Numbered from the stretch's first letter, positions 22,490 to 33,447 are shown. The stretch is DNA of 64,000 nucleotides from Leguminivora glycinivorella (GCF_023078275.1 NC_062991.1:682001-746000), one strand, 5' to 3'. The notes: a model not told the origin generated them from the sequence alone. Made by a program: numbers and translations.

Positions 22490-23215
22490 CTACTTTCCTT
22501 TTAGTCAATTCAGCGTGTGCTACTCTGCGGCGCGGCGGCGGCGGCGGCGCCTTCATAATGAACTTCAACTAACTATATGGTAAAATGATGTACGTAATTA
22601 CGTATAACGTACAATATGTACGTATGATGTTTATGACTGCACCTATAGGGAGAAACGAAATAATGGGCTTTGATTGTATCAGTACTCATAGATAGAATCT
22701 ACATTATTTACTTTTTTCTTATGGAAATTGATGTACAAATGTCGTTTATTATGTACGTATTGAAAAAATCATTACTTTCAGTAATTCCGCATTACACCTG
22801 AACCTTATGAGCTATTATGCCAGGTGTACAGGTAAGTGAGACGGAGATTTGTTCCTTCCACGCTCAAAGCCCATTATTTCGTTTCCCCCTATACTTAGGA
22901 GGCCTAAGCCGAAAAGCGCTATCTCAAACGAAAATCCATAATTAACTTATAAAGTATCTATAGGTATCTGTGGAATAGGTATCGAGACAAACCTTATTGG
23001 TTTAACGATACTATGTAAATTAATTAGAGATTTATGTTTGTGATTACCTAAATAAATAATAATATTACTGACGTTTACGTTTCCAAAATCATTTGGTTTT
23101 GAGACAGCGCCACTCGGCTTAGCAGGGCAGTATAGGTATAGTCATAAACATCATACGTACATATGCCGCCGCCGCAGAGTAGCACACAATTCAGCTTTAA
23201 GTTTGCTAATTATGG
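22490..23215. mobile_element. Nested inverted-repeat element with GCC-repeat tips
   Basis: Outer arms: GTGTGCTACTCTGCGGC at about 22515 pairs with GCCGCAGAGTAGCACAC near 23172, and TATGTACGTATGATGTTTAT pairs with 23141-23160. The left arm has an expanded GGC run and about 60 extra bases. Inside, 22644-22903 has its own inverted ends (GAAACGAAATAATGGGCTTTG). A third pair (GCCTAAGCCGAAAAGCGCTA with 23090-23120) lies within. This looks like one MITE with another inserted. Confidence 0.7.
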
Positions 23216-23259
23216 AAATAGTACGACTTTCGTGTTTAGTGACGTCAACTCATTTAGGG

Positions 23260-23375
23260 TGCGTTGGGGCAATTTCGAACCACAGAAATGCTCTGGTAAT
23301 TTCGAAAGGGGAACATTGATATGATGGAAATAATGGTGATTTTTCTGTGACTTTCGAAATTACCCCAATGTACGC
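23260..23375. mobile_element. ~116-bp MITE, TTGGGGYAATTTCGAA ends
   Basis: The left end GCGTTGGGGCAATTTCGAA is mirrored by TTTCGAAATTACCCCAATGT at the right. Inner CACAGAAA/TTTCTGTG extends the stem to about 30 bp. No coding. Confidence 0.75.
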
Positions 23376-23866
23376 TATCAGACATATTCAATAGAAATTT
23401 GATTTAAAAATAACTTTTGCCAATGTGTTTCTTATAATTATCTAATGCTTCATTTGTAATTTTGTATGGTATAAAATATTTTAAGTACAGGAAAATTCCA
23501 TGTACAAAACCACACTGCAAAGTCTCCTCTTGAAGACTTATCAGTTTCTAAGAAATCGTGCAGACGTATTGGAGACTGTGCAGGATGAGAGCAGGCAAAT
23601 AATAATAATTGGCTAGTCACCGTCTGCCTATTTTTTCATGTTTTTATAACATAATATGATCAAGGCAGGTGCCATAGTCACCCATAGTACCGGTTACAAG
23701 TCCACCAGCAATTCAACCTAATAGCCCGGTTTCTTTTATTTACCTTTTTCTATCAATAGTTCTACACTAACCGGCGCTTGTCCTTGGGTGCATTACTATA
23801 GTGCGGACAGGGATAATCGCCGGGTAGTGTCACATTACATTTAGAGTAAATTGTCTAGAAAGCACA

Positions 23867-23907
23867 GCCGAAGCCAACAGCACAGAGGCCGTGCTGTTGG
23901 CTTCGGC
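23867..23907. repeat. Perfect 17-bp stem-loop
   Basis: GCCGAAGCCAACAGCAC at 23867-23883 is exactly complementary to 23891-23907, with loop AGAGGCC. GC-rich in an AT-rich context. Too short for a classic pre-miRNA. Confidence 0.75.
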
Positions 23908-24280
23908 CCCACACATGCCTCCCAAATGTCCGGGACCCCATGGTCCCGAGTACTGGAAAGGACAAACAAATAATCAATAAGTTAAATCATACAAAATAAT
24001 TATCATAAATCCTTCATCTCATCAGCGGCAAACTCATGTTTCATGTGTACAATCAGAATTATAGATTGAATGAATTTATTTTTTTGCAGGTATGTCACTT
24101 GAGGCGAGGAGGACTTGAGAAGGTGCGTCTGTGAACGGCCTTAGTGACGCCTCTTCAGCGCGACGGGTGGTCTCCTCAAATATGAGAAGGAGCTCGGGTC
24201 CTGCGGGCTCTTAACCGTCGTAGTATTCACGCAGTGTTTTAAAATAGTGTTTGTGTGTATTATGATAACATTTATGTTCA

Positions 24281-25350
24281 ATTCAAATGTCTAACTCTAC
24301 ATAAGTATTCATATCATTTTTCATTAGTATGGTGCTGTTTTTGCGGTCTGAAGAAAAAACTTTAAATAAAATAATTATGTTGTCTGTATATCCATGTTTT
24401 TGTTTTACAATCAATGATTTTTGTGTGAGGTATTTTTTAAGTTTGACTTTTTCGTTTATAGTTATTTTGATCATACATAATCATTAAAATTATGCTGGGT
24501 AGTATCTGTAAGCTGCGCACGGATCCGAACCTGTCGAGCGTACTCGCGCGCTAGCCTTTGGCTGTCGGCTTTTGGAGAGAATCTAGCTTGTTTCAATAGA
24601 ATCGCGATCGAATCAAGCGAGTTCTCTTTGAACCGGCAGCTGGCAGCCGCACGAGGCTCGCTCAGGCTCACGCAGCTTGCAGAGCACCTTGCGGGCAGTT
24701 ATATTTGTGACGTCCTACCAACCACAAAAATCACGTTCCCTGAAATATCCCTATGAAATATTGTGTGAACGGTTCACAAGTAACTTTCACAAAAGTTACC
24801 AGTGATTTGTTGACACAACATACCAAATATAATCATTTCCAGAAGTTTCAAATGAAACATTATGAGAGCTACTTTTAGGTACATTACATGCGTAACTTGC
24901 AAGGAACTTCATTAGAGTTATTAAAGCAATGTTATATTTGTAACGCATTGAAAGGTATCGGTGAAAAGTCAATACAATATACAACATCAAACTTTTTGGT
25001 GTATTATGAATGTAACATTGCCGCAATGAATAGCATGTATGTTACGGACAAGTTGCATAATGTGCTATTGATTCAATGTACAAAAATGAACTTCTTAAAA
25101 GTTTTCGTCATAACTTTCTAGTAAGTTTATATTTCAATGTATCAGCAACATTGCTATTCAAAGTTATAGAAAGTTGTAAAAATCCGATCTGGGAAACTTA
25201 CAGGGTTTATCTACAGCGCGGCCGAAAGCGTTTAACATCAATATGGCTCAAACGTTGCTCAAACGTTTCAAGCTTGCAATTGTAAGTTTCAAGCTCCCAG
25301 ATGTAGCATTGAGCAATGTTACCGCAAGTTCTGCTTGCTTAACGGGGTTA
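24281..25350. other. Spacer; no gene recognised
   Basis: AT-rich DNA with a GC-richer patch at 24515-24700. Between about 24770 and 25345 ACATT/GCAATGTTA words recur as in 8220-8930. No conserved frame. Confidence 0.3.
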
Positions 25351-25354
25351 TTTG

Positions 25355-25800
25355 TTATACAAGGGTGCAAAGTTGTATTTTAGCTCCGAGTGTGAAATTG
25401 AAAAACGAGCAAGTGAAAGGATTCTATAGTTGAACCACGAGCGAAGCGAGTGGTTCGAGAATAGAATCCTGAACTTGCGAGTTTATTAAAACACGAGAAG
25501 TAAAATACATTTGCAGCCGAGTGTAACACAAAACTTTTCCCCTTACTATAGCGAGGAAAGTACCTACAACGCAAAAAACGCGTTTATCACTGCTTCCAGT
25601 AGCTCCACAGGTGGTAAATCATCGTTATCACTAGATTCACCCACTTTTATATCAATTTTAAAGCAGAAAATTTGACTATACTCAAGGTCAAATTACTTTA
25701 TCCACTAGTGGATAAAATGCGTTTTTACCCGCTGGTGTTGAAGGATAAAACACGTATTTCCGAGCTAGCGAGGGGAAAATCAAATAGTACAAAATAATAC
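25355..25800. repeat. Repeat with GAGCGAAGCGAG word
   Basis: Contains CCACGAGCGAAGCGAGTGG (a small palindrome), AATAGAATCCTGAACTTGCG and GATAAAACACGTATTTCCGA-type text. Related wording appears at 41430-41510 (CGCTACGCTCAGAATTTAAT, AGAATCCTGTCAGGATTC). Likely a dispersed repeat of unknown class. Confidence 0.4.
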
Positions 25801-26996
25801 AATATCAACAATAAATTCTAACATTTGTCTCCTCAAACCACCCCGCGAAGTACGTAAAACTCATGATTTCGCCCAAATGTAAGGCCGGCTTAGGGCACAA
25901 ATACCCCCGGACAATGTTCCGTGCCCTCTTAAGCCTATTAGGGCATACGCGGTGTCACACGACTGCTTATGATTTGTGAACGGTTTTGCGACAATTTGTT
26001 CGATTCGGGAGGATTTTTCGTGTTCGAAGTACATTTAGATCACAGCACAGTGATAACAAAGCAGTAGGTCCTACCTACGGCTTTGTATTTTCTTTTGGAG
26101 AAAAGACGTTAACGCAAATGTTTCGGTAAGCCTCATACCTACATACAATCACGCCCGTGACCCACAAAGGGGTAGGCAGAGCAAGTGATCTATTCCTTGC
26201 CTTGAAACCTAGGTAGGTGATCGAGCCGACCGCGGTCAATAAAACATTAAAAACTTCAGCTGTAGATAGGTAGAGTTTATACAGATACACCTGCAACTTA
26301 AACACACAAACGGAAAAAGCACATTATATTTTCAAAACAAAAGTACATATTTACAAAAGATGTGCAAAATAACACATTTGTCGCTTGACGGAACACTATG
26401 AACAAAAAACAAAAGACGCGCGCTGGTAGCGGCATCCATACCGGCCAGGCTGCCAGCACGCGCGCAGTACGGAGGTTGGTCGTTCCGTGGTCAGACACTG
26501 ATGTGATAGTACTCTTTATTATACTGTGCCGATGTTGTGATTGGAAGTGGAAGCGTGCTGGGCCTGATAGAAGGAAACGATGACTTGGTTATGAAGATGG
26601 TTTATTACTTGAACGGAGAACGGAAGACACTGATACAATTTAGGATGTTAATAGTAGTAGGATCGAAACAAGAATGAATTCCCAACGCACCAGAACATTC
26701 ATTTGCCTTTTTATTCAAACATTTAAATTATGTTCTACGTGCGTTTATCCTACCTAACATTTTCTTTGGTTTACAAAGCATGCTGATTTTTCCAACAGTT
26801 ATCAGGCTGAAAGCTATCGTGGAGCGGCATTCGTGCAGTTGCGGTCGGCGGTTAGAAACGGATGGGCATCTTTAATTTTTGTTATGTAGGTAATGATGTG
26901 TGTTGCCTGAATGAACATTATTCTATTCATTTTCTATTCTTTAGAGAAACGTCATGGCCGTAGAACTAATTGTATGGTAATTTGACGTACCTACCA
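25801..26996. other. Spacer with repeat fragments
   Basis: 26135-26190 is a reversed fragment of repeat G (ATCACGCCCGTGACCCACAA). 26490-26527 shares the TATTATACTGTGC end of repeat I. At 26413-26466 a GCGCGC stem-like segment (GCTGGTAGCGGC / GCTGCCAGCACG) occurs. No gene seen. Confidence 0.4.
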
Positions 26997-27130
26997 GGCC
27001 CCGTAGCCGAATGCCACCGAAACGCCGCAGAAATGTAGTCTGGCTCTGTCGCGCCAATACGCAAGAGCGATAGAGATAGATAGCTACGAAAGAGAAATTA
27101 TGGTGAGCGTTTGTGCATTCGGCTACGCAC
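26997..27130. mobile_element. MITE family J, copy 3
   Basis: Has GGCCCCGTAGCCGAATGCCA at the left, TTCGGCTACG at the right and the CAAGAGCGATAGAGATAGAT core. Confidence 0.8.
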
Positions 27131-27225
27131 ACAGTTCCGAAGAATGACGGAAAGAAATCGGATGACGGGAGCTCGGATGTAGTGCGTAAGGTACGGCTAT
27201 GACGGATCTCATTTTAACGGACTCT

Positions 27226-27539
27226 GGGTGGCTAGCCGAATGGCACAATCGCTCACGAAACGCTCACGAAACGAAGCGCTAGTAGATATCTATCTCTATC
27301 GCGCTTGCATATTGGCGCGACAGAGCCAGCGGCGTATCGCTTTCGTTTGGCGTCGGAGAAATGCCATTCGGCTACGGGGCCTGGGTGGCTAGCCGAATGG
27401 CACAATCGCTCACGAAACGCTCACGAAACGAAGCGCTAGTAGATATCTATCTCTATCGCGCTTGCGTATTGGCGCGACAGAGCCAGCGGCGTATCGCTTT
27501 CGTTTGGCGTCGGAGAAATGCCATTCGGCTACGGGGCCT
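27226..27539. mobile_element. MITE family J, tandem pair of 157-bp units
   Basis: 27226-27382 and 27383-27539 are almost identical (A/G at one site in GCGCTTGC(A/G)TATTGG) and head to tail, in reverse orientation to copy 1. Ends are GCTAGCCGAATGGCAC and CATTCGGCTACGGGGCC. Near-identity implies a recent duplication. Confidence 0.88.
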
Positions 27540-27559
27540 GATCCGCGAAACCGGTCTTA

Positions 27560-27766
27560 GCTCTTGTTCAGACGTAGCGGAAACCGCGCGGATGCAAACC
27601 GCGCGGATCAACCGCGTGGATCTTATGCATATGCTTCATAGCATGAATCATATGCTTCTAATAGCATAGTACTAGACCGTTTACACTACACCGCGCGGTT
27701 GAAGTGTGAACGTTCCGATCCGCGCGGTTTGCATTCGCGCGGTTTCCGCTGTGTCTGAACTGAACT
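27560..27766. mobile_element. MITE with ~46-bp CGCGCGG-rich terminal repeats
   Basis: GCGGAAACCGCGCGGATGCA at the left is mirrored by TGCATTCGCGCGGTTTCCGC at the right, both flanked by GTTCAGAC/GTCTGAAC. The interior carries ATGCATATGCTTCATAGCAT. Non-coding. Confidence 0.8.
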
Positions 27767-28227
27767 AGTACTTATCCTCGCAAGTTCTTTCACTATTAAA
27801 CATCTTTCCATTTCCATCTGTTCCGGTCTTTCTACAGTAATAAGTAACTATCACATGTTTTGCAGTACCAGCCCTAGTAAATAATCCTCAATAGAAAAAT
27901 CGACTAAATCTCGATTGAATTTCCAAGCTTTTGTCACTTGAACGATTGTCCGCCCACATGCGTAAGATAATAAGTATTAAAACGTATTATCAAGTATTAT
28001 CTCAATGTGTAGTAAGGTAGTAAGTATAAAAACGTATTATTTCATTAGGTTTGGGTTTTTGCGGTCGTTATTACACAATTGAATGTTACACGATTGTTTA
28101 ATGGCGGGACAGCCTCCGAATTACATCGGATCACAATATTGTACCCATTTTTTGGGGTTCCGTACATATGTATTTGGTTAAAGTTTTTTTTTGTAGAAAT
28201 TGCGGAGCGTCTGGTTGATATGACATG
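27767..28227. other. AT-rich spacer
   Basis: No gene. AAGTATAAAACGTATTAT-type text occurs twice (about 27974 and 28023). Confidence 0.35.
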
Positions 28228-28361
28228 TCCGTTTTCATGTTATCCGATCCGACATCGGATGTCGGAAGGATTTCAATGGAAAAAATCTAAGATGGCGCAA
28301 GATGGATGTAATGTATGGGGTGTCGGTCCGACATCCGATATCGGATAATGTGAAAACGCAC
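28228..28361. mobile_element. MITE of the GATATCGGA Harbinger-like family
   Basis: GTCCGTTTTCATGTTATCCG at the left is matched inverted by CGGATAATGTGAAAACG at the right. The core has AAGATGGCGCAAGATGGATG. TAA follows the right end (28362-28364); none precedes the left. Confidence 0.75.
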
Positions 28362-28365
28362 TAAA

Positions 28366-28696
28366 GGCTCAGCCACGACATTGGTCTAAGCACACTGGCC
28401 GTGTGCGCGGCGGCCGCTTATCGCTATTCTTTTGTTTTGTAAAAAAGTTGTTGTTGTCAAATTCTCCTCTAGCGATATACTGCTACGCAGTGCTTTGTGT
28501 TGGTTTTATTTAGTTTTCGTCTTGTAAATATTTATTCCATATTGTAAATCTGTGTAAATATATATTGTGAAAATATAGATGTGCCTAACCTGTGACTTGT
28601 AAATAAACTGTATATAGAACCTTTCGTGTACATAATTTTCATCACCCGCGGCCCGAATTGTTTACATCGCGCTTAGACCAATGTCGTGGCTGAGCC
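28366..28696. mobile_element. 331-bp MITE, GGCTCAGCCACGACATTGG ends
   Basis: The 26-bp terminal repeat GGCTCAGCCACGACATTG... through TCTAAGC is perfectly inverted at the right end. TAA lies one base outside each end (28362-28364 and 28698-28700). Abuts the preceding MITE. AT-rich interior. Confidence 0.88.
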
Positions 28697-28870
28697 GTAA
28701 TGGTGACCGAAGAACTAACGACTGCATCGCATAAAGCAGGACGGAGCATTGCGATTAGCGACGTAGCGAGTTAATGCCGCCAGTGCCAGTATAAATGGGC
28801 CAAAGGTCTAAAGAACGAGCACCAATAAGTACTTAAGTGCAACAGAGAGAGGTAGGTACTTAAATATAAA

Positions 28871-29378
28871 ATAACCTAACCACAAAATAGAAAAAAAACC
28901 CCGACCGCGACATAGTGGACCGATTTTCATAAAACAAAACTAAGCTAAGAACACTCCCGACTAACTCAGCTTTCAGACAAAAAACACTAAATCAAAATCG
29001 GTTCATCCGTTCGGGAGCTACGATGCCACAGACAAACACACACACAGACAGACGCACGTCAATCTTATAACACCCCGTCGTTTTTGCGTCGGGGGTTAAT
29101 ATAACCTAACCACAAAATTAAAATTTTGAAAAAACCCCCGTCTGCGACCTAGTAGACCGATTTTCATGAAACATGGCTAAGAACACTCCCGACTAACTCA
29201 GCTTTCAAACAAAAAAAAACTAAATCTAAATCGGTTCATCCGTTCGGGAGCTACGATGCCACAGACAGACACACACACAGACACACAGACAGACAGACAG
29301 ACAGACAGACGGACAAACAGACAGACAGACAGACACGTCAAACTTATAACACCCCGTCGTTTTTGCGTCGGTGGTTAA
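28871..29378 (+). mobile_element. Repeat C, two copies head to tail
   Basis: Copies at 28871-29100 and 29101-29378 each begin ATAACCTAACCACAAAAT, pass through CGATTTTCAT, CTAACTCAGCTTTCA and GTTCATCCGTTCGGGAGCTA, carry an AGAC microsatellite, and end with the stem-loop CCCCGTCG-TTTTTG-CGTCGG. Further copies are at 38093-38963 (split) and 44664-44873. Confidence 0.88.
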
Positions 29379-29460
29379 AAACACACTACGGAGCGTGAAA
29401 ATCTGTATTCTTGGTTACAGGCACGTGAATTTATTATTTCATTCAATAAGAAATTATATG

Positions 29461-29760
29461 AAGCGCTGGTAACCTAGCGGTAAGTGCGTGCGACTTTCGT
29501 TCGGAGGTCGCGGGTTCGAACCCCGGCTCGCACCAATAAGTTTTTCGGAATTTATGTGCGAAATGTCATTTGAGTCGCTTTTCGGTGAAGGAAAACATCG
29601 TGAGGAAACCGGACTAATTCCAATAAAGTCTAGTTACCCTTCGAGCTGGAAGGTCAGATGGCAGTCGCTTTCGTAAAACTGGTGCCTACGCCAAATCTTG
29701 GGATTAGTTGTCAAAAGCGGACCCCTGGCTCCCATGAGCTGGGTAGCAAGGAGGATGATG
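29461..29760 (+). mobile_element. tRNA-derived SINE D, copy 2, most complete
   Basis: The head GCGCTGGTAACCTAGCGGTA holds box A and GGTTCGAACCCC box B. The body is GTGAGGAAACCGGACTAATT and GCCAAATCTTGGGATTAG; the tail is GATGATGATAA. Not a functional tRNA. Confidence 0.88.
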
Positions 29761-30605
29761 ATAAAGAAATTATATTAATTTCAAACGTATACAGAACCTT
29801 TCCCCGCAGTCAAAGATCACTCCCGGCTAATCCCCCAAGGTTCCGGCGGAACATTGTGTCCGGCCGCGATCCGGAGCGTAATGCGTTGTCTGTTGTGCGT
29901 AATCCGGTACGGAGAACTTATAGAGTGCGGCGTCTTTGGAGGTGTTACTATAGAAGGTTTTTGGAAGTTTAAGGCGAAGTTTTTTTTTTTTTTTTTTTCA
30001 TAAGGTAAATATAAAACCGTTAGTGATCCAAATGAAGCAAAAAAATTAGAAATTATTAGTAAACACACAACAAAATTATATGTACCTACTACACGACATA
30101 TCTATTTTCTATCTCCGTATAAAATAATAAATAAAGGCAAACAAAAAAAAACGTATTTTAGTAGATAGGTACGTTAAGAGTGGCACTAGTTTCTTAGATA
30201 AATTAATTGTGCTTATGTTACAGTACCTTCCCGTAAACACGTACCTACTTTAAATTAACTGTTGTTTTAAAGATGAATGGCCCTCGTTAGGAATACCCGC
30301 GAACTATACTTACTTAGATAAACTCACGCCCATATACTCCCAAAAGGGGTAGGCAGGCCACATGAAACAGCTCAAGTTTCAGTAGGTACCACAGTTACCA
30401 CACAACAATCAAGAGCTAAGTGAACGAAATTGCGCATTGCAGTGACTACACACACCCACACCCATATCCCACAATAGACACTCAGAGACCCTGAAATTTA
30501 TATAAAAACAGCTTCAAGCTTGTAGAAAATACTTAAGAACTATGAATTTAAAATTTTAACTCGCAGGGAAAAATAAACGTTGAATTTTATAATAAAGCCT
30601 GAGCC
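29761..30605. other. Spacer with poly-T tract and a repeat G fragment
   Basis: T run at 29981-29998. A reversed repeat G fragment lies at about 30320-30385 (CCCAAAAGGGGTAGGCAGG). No gene. Confidence 0.4.
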
Positions 30606-30845
30606 TGTGTGGTGACGGGTAAAGAATTTCACCACCCCCTTTCTTCCTGTGGGTGTCGTAGAAGGCGACTGTGGGATATGGGTTAAATTGTGGCGTAGGC
30701 GAGAGGCTGGCAACCTGTCACTGCAATGTCACAGTTTCGTTTTCTTTCAACCCTTTATTTGCCAAGAGTGGCACTGAAGCTTCAGTAGTTTCATGTGTTC
30801 TGTCTACCCCTTTATGGGATACAGGCGTGATTGTATGTATGATTG
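30606..30845 (+). repeat. Repeat G, copy 1
   Basis: Order: GTGTGGTGACGGGTAAAGAA, CACCCCCTTTCTTCC, GGGTTAAATTGTGGCGTAGG, GGCTGGCAACCTGTCACTGC, GCCAAGAGTGGCAC, CTTTATGGGATACAGGCGTG, then ATGTATG. Same order at 41072-41310 and reversed at 35606-35724. Confidence 0.85.
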
Positions 30846-31269
30846 TATTTATAATAAAATGTATCATCTAGTCTCTAGTCTACTTCCCCTTAACACATGC
30901 ACCGGAACAGCCTTTGTGCAACCAGGATTACGGCGCTAATCTGCGTCGCACGGCGGCTTGCGACAACTATTACTATTACACTCTGTTCCTGTCTTTTTTC
31001 ATCCTTGCCGCAAAAAAAAACTATGCTCCTGCCTTTTTCCATCATTGCCGTAAAAAATGTGTTCCTTTCCGTGTCTCTTCCTATTCTTATACTTACCTTA
31101 GCGACTACTTATGCCAGTTTTTCGAATTGAAGTGAATTGGCGTGAGACATAGTGATTTGATTAGTAAACATGATGTATTTTAGGTACAGTCACCGATAAG
31201 GCCACGGTCGTTTTCACCCGCCGCCATCATCAGCAGTTTCATTGCACCAAATGTCACTGTTCCGTACGT
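30846..31269. other. Unassigned spacer
   Basis: No gene. GCTCCTGCCTTTTTCCATCA echoes CTGTTCCTGTCTTTTTTCAT about 45 bases earlier, a small imperfect duplication. Confidence 0.3.
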
Positions 31270-31410
31270 TATAATCTGTCAAACAAGTCTGTCAGTAAAT
31301 AAGAACAAAGAAAACTATATGCATCCTTTTCTTTAGGGTGCTAGAGAAAAGGATACCTATAGTTTTCTTAGTTCTTATAATTTACTGACAGACTTCTTTG
31401 ACAGAATATA
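31270..31410. mobile_element. Hairpin element with ~65-nt arms
   Basis: 31270-31335 pairs with 31346-31410: TCTGTCAAACAAGTCTGTCA against its near-perfect inverse, then AAGAACAAAGAAAACTATA and ATCCTTTTCT with theirs. The loop is about 10 nt. A single arm lies at 9033-9103, so it belongs to a dispersed family. Confidence 0.85.
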
Positions 31411-31969
31411 AATGCATGTTGTTCCTTAAAAAACACAAAAATTACCATATTTTGCCTTTCAGATTTGAGGAGTTCCCTCGATTTCTCCAGGATCCCATCA
31501 TCAGAACTGGGTTCTGAGAAAAATGGGACTAATCTGTATGCATATACATTCAATAAAAAAAAACAAAATCGGTACAGTATTGTACAGACGAATTGAAAAC
31601 CACCTTTCTTGAGAGATTTGAGGTGGCCTTTGAGAATTCTACAGTTACGTCCAGTATTCTATGCTTACAAATAAAAAGTACTATGACCCACACCCTGACA
31701 AATTAAGAATCATCCTGTTAAAAATCAGTTAAAAAGCCCCTGATACACCCCCTCAACTCATAATATAAAACATAGATTACAATAGGTGATCCGCGTAACA
31801 AACTGCGAGCATCTGTTGAGGGTTTTACTCGTAGCTACAAGTCCAATTACGGAGTGTCAACAACTGGGACCGCCGCGGGCCGTGTGGGGGCGCCTTTATC
31901 GTGTGATGGAGTTTTATGGATTGATACAGTTGACTAGACAAGTATCGGGAATGCCTTTATAGGCAACTA
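31411..31969. other. Unassigned spacer
   Basis: No gene or recognised repeat. Confidence 0.3.
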
Positions 31970-32141
31970 GCTTTTGCCCGCGGCTTCGCTCGCGTTAGAA
32001 AGAGACAAAAAGTAGCCTTTGTCACTTTCCATCCCTTCAACTATCTCAACTCCAATCATGTCAATTCAACGCTCCGTTTTGCCGTGAAAGACGGACAAAG
32101 TAAACAAACAGACGCACACACTTTCCCATTTGAGTATGGAT
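31970..32141 (+). repeat. Repeat H, copy 2
   Basis: CTAGCTTTTGCCCGCGGCTT, CGCTCGCGTTAGAAAGAGAC and CACACTTTCCCATTTGAGTA, matching 13093-13234. Confidence 0.75.
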
Positions 32142-32159
32142 GATGATGATGTCTAGTTC

Positions 32160-32405
32160 ATCCTCTTTACGCTATCCCGGCATTCGCTACAGCTCATGGG
32201 AGCCTGGGGTCTGCTGTGACAACTAATCCCAAGATTTGGCGATGGCGCTAGTTCTACGGAAGTGACTGCCATCTGACTTTCCAACCCGAAGGGTAACTAG
32301 GCCTTATTGGGATTTAATCCGGTGTCTTTACGATGTTTTCCTTCACCGAAAAGCGACTGGCAAATATCAAGGGACATTTTGCACATAAGTTCCGAAAAAC
32401 TCGAG
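32160..32405 (-). mobile_element. SINE D, copy 3, body only
   Basis: Reversed body: CTCATGGGAGCCTGGGGTC, CTAATCCCAAGATTTGG, GAAGGGTAACTAGGCCTTAT, CCTTCACCGAAAAGCGACTG. The tRNA-like head is lost. Confidence 0.8.
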
Positions 32406-32852
32406 TAACGTATAGGTATTCTAAAACATCAAAAACACAGTAAAATCTAAGTTCTCACTCCCACCGTTAAAAGCTTTCGCGCTCTCCGTGCCAGCTTTCG
32501 CGCGTGTCTCATTACCAACCACAACTTACTAACCCTCCTATCTCATAACCACTACCAACCAAAACCCATCTTTATCCCATCCACACATGAACGGGTTTCG
32601 AGTAGTATTCACAATAGGGTTAAACCCTATGGATAGAGCGTGTGGATATTACTTCCGCGCGTTGATTGGCATTGTTTTGGACACGTTTTGACGTGGGAGC
32701 GAGGCAGTTAAGGTTGATTGCGATCTGAAACAATGGGAAATGTCTTCTGAATTAAATTCTAAAAATGTCTGATAGTTTTTTCAAAGAAATTTTATAACAG
32801 ATAGGAGAAAATAAGCACGTAAATTGCCTGACGGTAAGCAGTGGCACTCAAC
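32406..32852. other. Unassigned spacer
   Basis: No gene seen. Confidence 0.3.
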
Positions 32853-33098
32853 GTAGTCTATGGACGCCTGCAACTGCACAGGTTATATGCGCATTGCCAA
32901 CCCTTACAGACCAGTACCTATACAGATATTTTAAAGAATGACAGTCGGAGTATTCGCGAAGGCGTAATTACGTAAGTAGTCTATGGACGCCTGCAACTGC
33001 ACAGGTTATATGCGCATTGCCAACCCTTACAGACCAGTACCTATACAGATATTTTAAAGAATGACAGTCGGAGTATTCGCGAAGGCGTAATTACGTAA
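32853..33098. repeat. Identical 123-bp tandem duplication
   Basis: 32853-32975 and 32976-33098 read the same throughout (starting GTAGTCTATGGACGCCTGCA, ending GTAATTACGTAA). The surrounding DNA is single copy. Either very recent or an assembly artefact. Confidence 0.92.
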
Positions 33099-33174
33099 GT
33101 ACCTGCTACTCTGTCGACGGCGAGCGGTGCAGTGATAGAAACTAGAAAAGAAAACATATATTTTATTAATTTAC

Positions 33175-33447
33175 TTGCGTTATCCCGGCATTTGCCACGG
33201 CTCATGGGAGCCTGGGGTCCGCTTTGACAACTAATCCCAAGATTTGGTGTAGACACTACTTTTACGAAAGCATCTGACCTTCCAACCCGAAGGGTAACTA
33301 CTTAGGCCTTATTAGAATTAGTCCGGTTTTCTCACGGTGTTTTCCTTCGCCGAAAAGCGACTGGCAAATATCAAATGACATTTTCATTTTGCACATAAGT
33401 TTCGAAAAACTCATTGTTACGAGCCAGGGTTCGAACCCGCGACGCTT
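33175..33447 (-). mobile_element. SINE D, copy 4
   Basis: Reversed and fuller than copy 3. Body text as at 32160, then AAACTCATTGTTACGAGCC and GGGTTCGAACCCGCGAC, the box B region. Box A is missing. Confidence 0.8.

Larger units (their letters stand above)
19150..24280 (+). ncRNA. Possible multi-exon transcript, non-coding or UTR
   Basis: This is inferred only from splice-like signals. A GC-rich promoter-like patch at 19160-19235 ends ATGGTGAGATT. A segment from about 19475 (after TGTGTTCAG) runs to a donor at 19675 (AGAAAGGTATGT). A segment at about 20561-20692 is bounded by CACTTGCTTAG and TTTGGTTAGC. A segment from about 24090 follows TTTTTTTTGCAG. None has a long conserved frame. Many MITEs fill the putative introns. 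Alternatives are an lncRNA, a 5' UTR of a gene outside the window, or chance. Confidence 0.2.

Noticed and set aside
8220..25345. Shared element between 8220-8930 and 24770-25345
   Set aside because: Similar short words, but no collinear alignment by eye; could be composition alone.
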